Source of the DNA: Gemmatimonadota bacterium
GTDB lineage: Bacteria > Gemmatimonadota > Gemmatimonadetes > Longimicrobiales > RSA9
Length of the DNA: 12,772 bases
Reading direction: 5' to 3'
NCBI GenBank assembly: GCA_016207445.1
Contig: JACQPS010000291.1
Span: forward strand, 1 to 12,772
Below are positions 6,621 to 12,772 of the stretch, one piece after another. Below the pieces are notes generated by a model, which saw only the letters and a list, made by a program, of their open reading frames with translations, was not told where the DNA came from and ran no database searches. Each line of letters opens with the position of its first letter. Within the stretch, counting starts at the first letter, position 1. A program made the position numbers and the translations under genes.

Positions 6621-8291
6621 TCAGGTGTCCGCGTCTCCGCCTCTCCGCGTGAGGCGAGCCCAGACGAGCAGCAGCACCGCGGCGAGCGTGGCGCTGGTAG
6701 CGAGCCAATCGCCCCAGCGGGCGTAGAGGGTGAGCACGTCGGTCGTGTAGACGGTGCCGACGCGGGCGTCGGGCACGAACAGCCGGGTGCGCTCGTAGGT
6801 GCGGCCGAGCGGATCCACGAAGAGCGAAATGCCGGTATTGGCCGCACGGGCGATCCCCACCCGCTCCTCGATGGCGCGCAGCGCCAGGTGCGCCGGGTGC
6901 TGCCAGAGCGCGCTGGTGCGCGCGTACCACGGCTCGCGGCCGTACCAGGCGTCGTTCGTGATGTTGACCAGATAGTCCGCGCCACGGCGGCGGTAGCGGC
7001 GGGAGAGCGGCGCGAAAATCGACTCATAGCATATGAGCACGCCGAAGCGGGCCTGGCCGACCCGCAGTGCGGGGGAGTCCCATCCACGCCCGAGCCCGCC
7101 GAAATATCTCAGGTCGCCGGTGATGCGCTCGAGCCGTTCCGGGTCGATGAAGGGCACGCGCTCGACGAACGGCACCAGGTACTGCTTGTGGTACGGGGGT
7201 CCATCGATGCCCGCCGCCGACACGAGGTACGCCGAGTTGAAGAAGACCGGTTCCTCCTGTGGCCCCCCGATGCCATAGGCGCCCACCAGCACGGGCGCGC
7301 CTGCCTGCGCGCTCAGCTCGCGCAGCCGTGCCTGCAACCCGGCCTCCCACGGGTACTCGATCAGCGCCGGCACCGCCACCTCGGGCCAGATCACCAGATC
7401 GACCGAGCCGGGCGGTATGCGGGCCGTCAGGCTGGCGAGCGCGGTCAGGGACGAGTCCACCGCGCGGCTCCGGTCCAGCTTCAGGTCCTCGGGGATGTTG
7501 GGCTGAATGATCGCGACGCGCGCGGCCGGCCGGAGCTCGAGGGTCTGCGCGCGCCAGAACCCGTAGGCCACCGGGAGCAGCACGGCCGCCGCGGTCGCGG
7601 CGGCGAGCGGCGCGAGCGGGCGGCGCGCCCGCGCGCGCAGCACCAGCAGCGCGACGAGCCCGTTCACCAGCGCGATCCAGAAGGTGAGGCCCCGCGCGCC
7701 CACCAGGTCGGCGGCGCCGGCCACGCGCGGAAAGCCGCTCAAGGCCGTGCCGAGCCCGAGCCACGGGAACGAAAGGTCGGCCAGGTGCCCCTGCAGCCAC
7801 TCGAACGCGGTCCACAGCGCCGCCACGACGAGAGGGAGCGGGGCCGACGTCCGCTCCCGCACGTAGTGCAAGCCGGCCGCGAGCGCGGAGAGGAAGCCGG
7901 CCAGGATGAGCACGGTCAGGACATACGCCGGGACGGCCAGCGCCGAGTAGTACACGAGCGCGACCAGCATCCAGTAAAGCAGGAGCCCGAAATAGACGAG
8001 GCCGAGCCAGTACCCTGCGCGCGCCGCGCTCCAGCGTCCCTCCGGGCCGGCCGGCCGGTCGGCCAGGAACACCAGGAAGGGCACGAGCGCGACGAAGGGC
8101 GGGACCAGCAGCTCGAAGGGCGGGAACGACAGCACCAGCAGCAGCGCGGAAAGCAGCGGCAGCAGGCGCTCGCCCCGAGGTGGCAGAAAACGCGACGCCC
8201 GGCGCCCGGGCGCCTGCTCCGCTGCTTCCGGCCCGGTGCCGGACGTTGCGCTGCCCCGCCCGTCGCGGCGCAGCGTCGTGGCTGGATTCAC
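6621..8291 (-). CDS. lnt: Apolipoprotein N-acyltransferase
   Basis: Inner-membrane enzyme that adds the third acyl chain to the N-terminal cysteine of lipoproteins, the last step of lipoprotein maturation. The 556-residue product has an N-terminal membrane region of about six helices (roughly 43-79, 93-116, 119-140, 150-165, 202-218 and 226-246), then a periplasmic nitrilase-like domain and a final helix near 529-546. The catalytic triad is visible: E304 in WPEVAVP, K369 in HKQYLVPF and C421 in ICYESIF. NDAWYG at 446-451 is also conserved. The GTG start overlaps the oxidoreductase stop by 4 nt (GTGA), with AGGGGAG upstream. About 35 residues precede the first helix, longer than usual, so an internal start is possible. 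Its presence implies triacylated lipoproteins and an outer membrane. Confidence 0.97.
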   Translation of the reverse strand: MNPATTLRRDGRGSATSGTGPEAAEQAPGRRASRFLPPRGERLLPLLSALLLVLSFPPFELLVPPFVALVPFLVFLADRPAGPEGRWSAARAGYWLGLVYFGLLLYWMLVALVYYSALAVPAYVLTVLILAGFLSALAAGLHYVRERTSAPLPLVVAALWTAFEWLQGHLADLSFPWLGLGTALSGFPRVAGAADLVGARGLTFWIALVNGLVALLVLRARARRPLAPLAAATAAAVLLPVAYGFWRAQTLELRPAARVAIIQPNIPEDLKLDRSRAVDSSLTALASLTARIPPGSVDLVIWPEVAVPALIEYPWEAGLQARLRELSAQAGAPVLVGAYGIGGPQEEPVFFNSAYLVSAAGIDGPPYHKQYLVPFVERVPFIDPERLERITGDLRYFGGLGRGWDSPALRVGQARFGVLICYESIFAPLSRRYRRRGADYLVNITNDAWYGREPWYARTSALWQHPAHLALRAIEERVGIARAANTGISLFVDPLGRTYERTRLFVPDARVGTVYTTDVLTLYARWGDWLATSATLAAVLLLVWARLTRRGGDADT

Positions 8292-9301
8292 GTCTGGATT
8301 TCTCTCCCCTGCTCGGCCGACTGGTACGCCAGTGCGATGAGCTTCATCAGCTCGACCTGCTCGTGCGGCGGCGCCGGCTTCTCCTGGCCGCGCGCGGCCC
8401 GCACGAACGCCTCGAGCTCCTGCCGGTACGACGCCGTGTACACGTTCTCGCGACCTGGCGGCAGCTGCGGCGTCAGATCGAGCAACCCGTGCTCCACCTC
8501 CTTATACACGCCCAGCGGCGCGATGGACGCGGAGCCGCGCGTGCCCAGCATGCGCAGATAATGGCGGTCGCGCTCCGCGACCAGGCTCCAGCTCAAGGCG
8601 ACCGAGATGGTGGTGCCCGTCTCGGTCGCGAGCAACACGGCCGCCGAGTCCTCCACCTCCATGCTCTCCCCCGCGTGTACGTGCGCGACCACGCGCCGGA
8701 TGCGGGGGAAGTCCAGCAGCCAGAGGCACAGGTCCAGAACCTGGACGCCGAGATCCATGAGCGCGCCGCCGCCGGCCGTCTCGCGCCGGTGCCGCCACGT
8801 CGGTCGCGCGACCCGCACCTTCCGGTTCAGCCATGCGCCCTTCATCAGGAAGACGTGCCCCAGCTCCCGTCCTGACAGAAACGGCTTGAGCGCCGTGCAG
8901 TCCGGGCGGTAGCGGTTGTTCATCGCGACCATGAGCGTGGTGCCGGTGCGCTCCGCCGCCTTGAGCACCCGCAAGGCGCCCTCGGCGCTGAGCGCCAGCG
9001 GCTTTTCGACCAGCACGTGCTTGCCCGCCTCGAGCGCGGCGATCGCCTCCGCCTCGTGCAGGTGGCTGGGCGTGCAGATGATGACCGCCTCGATGTCCTT
9101 CGACTCCAGCACCTCTTCATCCGTGCGCAGGACGCGCGGGATGCCGAACCGGCTCGCGAGCGCCGTCGCCTTGGAGCGGTCGGCGTCGCACACCGCCTGG
9201 ACCCTGACTCCGGTCAGCTCGCTCAGGATGGGCAGGTGCACCACCTGGGCGATGGCGCCCGTGCCCAGCACCCCGATCCGGAACTCGCGCTCCGCGTTCA
9301 T
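8288..9301 (-). CDS. Gfo/Idh/MocA-family oxidoreductase
   Basis: Predicted NAD(P)-dependent cytoplasmic oxidoreductase or dehydrogenase, probably acting on a sugar or inositol-like substrate. The 337-residue product has an N-terminal Rossmann fold with GVLGTGAIA at 10-18 and the family EKP motif at 99-101 (VLVEKPLALS). The C-terminal domain contains GGGALMDLGVQVLD at 177-190. In most family members the corresponding motif is GGGxxxDxGxHxxD with a catalytic His; here position 187 is Gln, so chemistry may differ or be lost. The ATG overlaps the preceding stop (ATGA) and has GGGGGAGG a few bases upstream, making the start secure. It lies between a secreted protein and lnt, which hints at an envelope-sugar role but does not name the substrate. 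Confidence 0.88.
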   Translation of the reverse strand: MNAEREFRIGVLGTGAIAQVVHLPILSELTGVRVQAVCDADRSKATALASRFGIPRVLRTDEEVLESKDIEAVIICTPSHLHEAEAIAALEAGKHVLVEKPLALSAEGALRVLKAAERTGTTLMVAMNNRYRPDCTALKPFLSGRELGHVFLMKGAWLNRKVRVARPTWRHRRETAGGGALMDLGVQVLDLCLWLLDFPRIRRVVAHVHAGESMEVEDSAAVLLATETGTTISVALSWSLVAERDRHYLRMLGTRGSASIAPLGVYKEVEHGLLDLTPQLPPGRENVYTASYRQELEAFVRAARGQEKPAPPHEQVELMKLIALAYQSAEQGREIQT

Positions 9302-9966
9302 CGCGCCTCCCCCGCGCCAGCGCGCGGCAGCAGCATGATGGCGCCGCCGATGCGGACACCGCCGTAGTGCACGTCCGCGAGCAGCGTGTAACGAGCTTCG
9401 CCGTACAGCCGGAACCGGTCGAGGGGGGCGTACTCCAGCCCCGCGAGGACGACGACGCCGGCGGTGATCGCGTCGAGCAAGTCCTCGACGAATGTATCCT
9501 GGATGGCCTTGCCCTGACCGTTCAGCGTGTGCACGCCGAGCCCGCCGCCCACATACGGCAGCAGTCGCACAGGCGTGGTCCAGACGTAATGCGCATCGAG
9601 CTGCAGCGCCAGATCACTCCAATCGATGGGCGCGAGCTGGTCGGCCGTGACGGTCGCCCCCAGCGGCCGCAGCCGCTCGGCGAGCCGCTTCAGCTCACGC
9701 TCGCGCATGCGCGAGCTCCAGTACGTGATCGAGGGAGCGATGCGCACGCCCGGGCCGAGGTAGCCCAGATCCAGCCGCAGGCTGTAGGCGGAGGTGGGCT
9801 CGACCTTGCTCGGCCAGAGCCAGCCCCAATCGAAGCCGATGCCGCGGAAGCTGAGATTCTCGTAATCGTAGTCGGCGAGGGTCTGCGCAGGGACGCCGCG
9901 CGCGAGCCCAGCGAACGCGAGCAGCGCCGGCAGCAAACTTCGCATTGCGATTCTGGCGGAGCCCAT
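9298..9966 (-). CDS. Secreted protein, probable outer-membrane beta-barrel
   Basis: A 222-residue protein I do not recognise by name. Residues 8-28 form a signal peptide (basic start, Leu/Ala core, VPAQ cleavage site). The rest alternates hydrophobic and polar residues with many Gly, Tyr and Trp, for example LRLDLGYLGPGVRIAPSITY, LPYVGGGLGVHTLNG and FRLYGEARYTLLADVHYGG, and ends in a strand-like IGGAIMLLP. This pattern fits a small outer-membrane barrel of eight or so strands. There are no cysteines. The ATG at 9966 lies 1 nt after the SpoIID-domain stop; a second ATG at 9945 would still keep the signal peptide. The end overlaps the oxidoreductase start by 4 nt. Function is unknown. Confidence 0.8.
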   Translation of the reverse strand: MGSARIAMRSLLPALLAFAGLARGVPAQTLADYDYENLSFRGIGFDWGWLWPSKVEPTSAYSLRLDLGYLGPGVRIAPSITYWSSRMRERELKRLAERLRPLGATVTADQLAPIDWSDLALQLDAHYVWTTPVRLLPYVGGGLGVHTLNGQGKAIQDTFVEDLLDAITAGVVVLAGLEYAPLDRFRLYGEARYTLLADVHYGGVRIGGAIMLLPRAGAGEAR

Positions 9967-9967
9967 T

Positions 9968-11215
9968 TCAGTAGATCCGTGCCACCTGAACGTGGCGGTA
10001 GTAAGCCTTCAAGATCCGCCGATGGTCCTGCCCGGCCCGCGCCCGGCCGATCGCGCCCATCTGACACATGCCGACGCCGTGCCCCCAGCCGCCGCCGCGC
10101 ACGATCAGCCGGCGCACCGCACCGCCCGCGCGATTCTGCTCGACCTCGAACAGCAGTGTGCTGTTCAGGATGCGCTCGGGCTCGGGCCGCAGCACCCAGC
10201 GCAGCGAGTCGGCCCGCACCCGGTAGGTCTCACCATCCGCGACGATGCGAAGTTCCCGCACCCGCCCCGATGCGCCGTCTCGCTCGGCTTTGACCGACTC
10301 GATCCGCTTCGGCGCCGCGTGCGCGCCGGCATGCGCGACCAGGGTGCGGGCCAGGACCTGCAAGAGCCTGTCCCCGGTCCAGGTCACCTCCCAGCGGTAG
10401 CGGTTCGAGCCGTCGCAATAGGCGCGGCCGCTCGCGCCCACGCGGTCCGAGACCGAGCGCAGGTAGGGCAGCGACGCGCGCCAGGGCCATGCCTGCTCGA
10501 TGGCGGCGGTCCGGCCGCCGCAGGTCGAGTGATAGTAGGCCAGGATGGGCCGGCCCTCGTGCAGCAGCACCACGCCGCGCGTCTCGCGCACGGCTCGCGC
10601 GGCCAGCTCGTTTTCCGCGTCCACGCCCTCGTACACCTGGTCGGCCGTGCTCGCGTACAGATCGAAGCCCAGCGCCTCGCGGCTGCCCAGCCCGCCCACG
10701 GTGTAGGTGCGGGCCGCGATGGCCTGTGCCTTCACCGCCTCGAACTCGGCCGCCGTGCGCCGCCCGATCTCCAGCGGCACCACGCCCAGCAGGTACTCCT
10801 CGAGCTCGAGCACGTTCACCGCGGTGACGCGCCCCGGGCCCGCCGCGCGTACCAGCAGACTGCCGCGATAGCGGCGCTCGCCGACGCTCACGTCGCCATC
10901 TTCGTCTGCACGCACCAGGAGCACCCCGTTCCGCTCGCCGATGCGCCCGCCACGGTCGCTCCGCCCCCTCAGGTGCCCCGCCTCATCCGCTGTGAACGTC
11001 CAGCGCTCACGCGCGGACGATCGGGCCACCCGGTCGCCGCCGGGCTCGGTGATCTCCAAGGACGACGTCGCCCCGATCACGATCTCCGGCTCCGCCACCC
11101 GCACGCCGATCCGCACCGTGGGCTCCTTCGTCGGCAGCCCCCGCGCCGGTCGCTCGGGCGCCGCCGGGCGGCAGGCGGCGAAGACGAGCGCGAGCAACGC
11201 GAAGCGCGCCCTCAC
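9968..11215 (-). CDS. SpoIID/LytB-domain protein
   Basis: Predicted exported peptidoglycan-acting protein of the SpoIID/LytB family; SpoIID of Bacillus is a lytic transglycosylase acting on stem-less glycan during engulfment. The 415-residue product begins with a short hydrophobic segment ending AAC at residue 15, a weak lipobox, so it could be a lipoprotein. The domain spans about 115-410: YLLGVVPLEIG with the likely catalytic Glu at 149, then VKAQAIAARTYT at 161-172, YYHSTCGGRT at 227-236 and the C-terminal GWGHGVGMCQMGA at 376-388. Nothing here suggests sporulation; homologues occur widely in non-sporulating bacteria and probably remodel the wall. The GTG start overlaps the hemL stop by 4 nt, with GAGG upstream. 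Confidence 0.92.
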   Translation of the reverse strand: MRARFALLALVFAACRPAAPERPARGLPTKEPTVRIGVRVAEPEIVIGATSSLEITEPGGDRVARSSARERWTFTADEAGHLRGRSDRGGRIGERNGVLLVRADEDGDVSVGERRYRGSLLVRAAGPGRVTAVNVLELEEYLLGVVPLEIGRRTAAEFEAVKAQAIAARTYTVGGLGSREALGFDLYASTADQVYEGVDAENELAARAVRETRGVVLLHEGRPILAYYHSTCGGRTAAIEQAWPWRASLPYLRSVSDRVGASGRAYCDGSNRYRWEVTWTGDRLLQVLARTLVAHAGAHAAPKRIESVKAERDGASGRVRELRIVADGETYRVRADSLRWVLRPEPERILNSTLLFEVEQNRAGGAVRRLIVRGGGWGHGVGMCQMGAIGRARAGQDHRRILKAYYRHVQVARIY

Positions 11216-12504
11216 CCCACGGCCTCACGCAGCGCGGCGCGCGCCTGCTCCAGCGTGGTGGCAATGTCTTGATCGGTGTGCGCGCTGGAGAGGAAGGCCG
11301 CCTCGAACGGCGACGGCGGGAGGAACACGCCGCGACGGAGGCAGCCGCGAAAGAAGCGCGCGAACAGGGCGGTATCGGATCGACGGGCGTCGTCGTAATT
11401 CCGCACCGGCCCCGAGGTGAAGTGGATGCCCCACATGCCACCCAGCGCGCCGCCGCAGAGCGGGACGCCCAGCCGCCGCGCCTCCTGCACGAGCCCGTCC
11501 ACCAGCGTATTCGCCCGCCGCTCGAGTGAGGCGTAGGGCGACGTCTCCTGGAGCACGCGCAACTGCGCCGATCCCGCCGCCATCGCCAGCGGATTCCCGG
11601 ACAGCGTGCCCGCCTGGTAGACCGGGCCGCTCGGCGCGATTCGCTCCATCAGATCACGCCGGCCGCCGTAGGCGCCGACTGGCAGACCGCCGCCAATGAT
11701 CTTGCCGAGCGTGGTCAGGTCCGGCCGCACGCCGACGCGCTCCTGCGCGCCGCCGCGCGCGACGCGGAAGCCCGTCATCACCTCGTCGAAGATGAGGAGC
11801 GCAGCGTGCTGGTCCGCGACCCTGCGCAGCCCCTGCAGAAATCCGTCGACCGGAGGAATGAACCCCGCGTTCCCCACGACGGGCTCGACGATCACGCAGG
11901 CGATGCGGTCGCCGTGCGCGCGGAAGGTTTCCGCGACCGCGTCCAGGTCGTTGAACGGCGCGACCAGCGTGAGCGCGGCCAGGGCCGCGGGCACGCCGGG
12001 CGAATCGGGCAGCCCCAGCGTCGCGACGCCGCTGCCCGCCTGCACCAGGAAGGAATCGCCGTGCCCGTGGTAGCACCCGGCGAACTTCACGACCAGCTCG
12101 CGGCCGGTGGCCGCGCGCGCGAGGCGCAGCGCGGCCATCGTCGCCTCGGTCCCGCTGTTCACGAAGCGGATCCGCTCCAGGGACGGCATGGCGTCCCGAA
12201 TCCGCTCCGCCAGCTCGACCTCGCCGGGCGCGGGCGCGCCGTAGCTCGTGCCGCGCAAGAGCGCCTGCTCGAGCGCAGCGCACACGGCCGGGTGCGCGTG
12301 GCCGAGCAGAATGGCTCCCCAGCTCAGCACGTAATCGAGATAGGTGTTGCCGTCGACGTCGCGCAGCCGCGCCCCTTCCGCATCCTGCACGAAGAACGGC
12401 TCGCCGCCGACCGCGCGGAACGCACGTACCGGGGAGCTCACGCCGCCCGGCAGCAACTCTTGCGCGCGACGGAACAGCTGCGCGCTCCGTTCGCCCGCGG
12501 CCAT
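11212..12504 (-). CDS. hemL: Glutamate-1-semialdehyde 2,1-aminomutase
   Basis: Pyridoxal-phosphate enzyme converting glutamate-1-semialdehyde to 5-aminolevulinate, the second step of the C5 tetrapyrrole (heme) pathway in the cytoplasm. The 430-residue product is normal length. It shows NSGTEA at 116-121, GCYHGHGD at 143-150, IFDEVMTGFR at 238-247 and the PLP-binding lysine K268 in TTLGKIIGGGLPVGAYGG. The frame is open up to 12549, but those 15 residues overlap rimO and lack family similarity. The ATG at 12504, giving MAAGERSAQLFRRA, is the likely start, 1 nt after the rimO stop (TGA-T-ATG), so translation probably depends on coupling. The use of this enzyme indicates the C5 route rather than the glycine route. 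Confidence 0.97.
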   Translation of the reverse strand: MAAGERSAQLFRRAQELLPGGVSSPVRAFRAVGGEPFFVQDAEGARLRDVDGNTYLDYVLSWGAILLGHAHPAVCAALEQALLRGTSYGAPAPGEVELAERIRDAMPSLERIRFVNSGTEATMAALRLARAATGRELVVKFAGCYHGHGDSFLVQAGSGVATLGLPDSPGVPAALAALTLVAPFNDLDAVAETFRAHGDRIACVIVEPVVGNAGFIPPVDGFLQGLRRVADQHAALLIFDEVMTGFRVARGGAQERVGVRPDLTTLGKIIGGGLPVGAYGGRRDLMERIAPSGPVYQAGTLSGNPLAMAAGSAQLRVLQETSPYASLERRANTLVDGLVQEARRLGVPLCGGALGGMWGIHFTSGPVRNYDDARRSDTALFARFFRGCLRRGVFLPPSPFEAAFLSSAHTDQDIATTLEQARAALREAVG

Positions 12505-12505
12505 A

Positions 12506-12772
12506 TCAGCGCGCCGGCACGGCGAGCTCCCCCACGAGGTCGTGCTCACACGCGCCCGTGATGCGCGCCCGCACGAACTCGCCCGGCCGCGCGCCCCGCG
12601 CAGCTCGCAGCTGGATCACGCCGTCCACCTCCAGCGCCTGCTTGCTGGTGCGTCCCTCGGCGGCCGCACCATGCTTCGTGCCGGTGAGCCGATCGATCAG
12701 CACCACGACCTCGCTCCCGATGCTCGCCTCGTTCTTCTCGAGCGAGATCGCGCGCTGGAGGTCGAGCAGCCG
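12506..12772 (-). CDS. rimO: Ribosomal protein uS12 methylthiotransferase RimO, C-terminal part
   Basis: Only the last 88 residues are in the window; the 5' part lies beyond position 12772. The visible part is the end of the radical-SAM region (LQRAISLEKNEASIGSEV) and a TRAM domain with GRTSKQALEVDGVI, followed by PGEFVRARITGACEHDLVGEL. This matches the C terminus of methylthiotransferases of the MiaB/RimO group. The DG-containing ALEVDGVI motif and the closing DLVGEL favour RimO, which methylthiolates an aspartate of ribosomal protein S12, over the tRNA enzyme MiaB. The iron-sulfur and SAM-binding parts are outside the window, so the choice rests on the TRAM domain alone. It leads directly into hemL with a 1-nt gap. 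Confidence 0.82.
   Translation of the reverse strand, partial: RLLDLQRAISLEKNEASIGSEVVVLIDRLTGTKHGAAAEGRTSKQALEVDGVIQLRAARGARPGEFVRARITGACEHDLVGELAVPAR

Noticed and set aside
6888..8561. 557-codon plus-strand frame opposite lnt and the oxidoreductase
   Set aside because: Antisense to two proteins with clear catalytic motifs. The translation is Arg/Gln/Glu/Ala-rich and low complexity, typical of the reverse of GC-rich codons.
12505..12549. Longer hemL start at 12549
   Set aside because: Adds 15 residues overlapping rimO, with no family similarity. The ATG at 12504 gives the usual N terminus.

Overview
The window comes from a high-GC bacterium with an outer membrane. Evidence for this is an apolipoprotein N-acyltransferase (Lnt), a signal-peptide protein that looks like an outer-membrane barrel, and GC near 75% in the stretch counted inside prfA. 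A SpoIID-domain protein, a YlbF-family protein and an inositol-phospholipid gene pair together would fit Gemmatimonadota or a related lineage. That placement is an inference from gene content, not from a marker-gene tree.

All supported genes lie on the minus strand, so transcription runs from high to low coordinates. First comes the 3' end of rimO (12772-12506), then hemL, a SpoIID/LytB-domain protein, a small secreted barrel-like protein, a Gfo/Idh/MocA oxidoreductase and lnt. These six are almost fused: neighbours overlap by 4 nt (GTGA or ATGA) or sit 1 nt apart, which points to one translationally coupled operon centred on the cell envelope plus tetrapyrrole synthesis. A gap of about 105 nt then holds a sigma70-like promoter and a hairpin in front of rpmE (ribosomal protein L31). 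A strong stem-loop follows the rpmE stop. The next 200 nt carry a long inverted repeat built of 7-nt units, then come prfA (release factor 1) and prmC (the methyltransferase that modifies release factors), overlapping by 4 nt.

Downstream of prmC lie a YlbF/YmcA-family gene, a CDP-alcohol phosphatidyltransferase and an inositol-3-phosphate synthase. The last two form a two-step route: glucose-6-phosphate to inositol-1-phosphate, then transfer onto CDP-diacylglycerol to make an inositol phospholipid. The final gene is a thymidylate-kinase-like gene in DNA of much lower GC. Its Walker A lysine is replaced by glutamine and it has an unusual C-terminal tail, so it may be acquired or a divergent paralogue. 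Positions 1-632 hold no gene that can be supported.

No wholly new multi-gene system is evident. The points most worth a second look are the atypical thymidylate kinase in its low-GC patch, the heptad inverted repeat between rpmE and prfA, the repeat-built insert inside PrmC, and the bacterial inositol-lipid pair.
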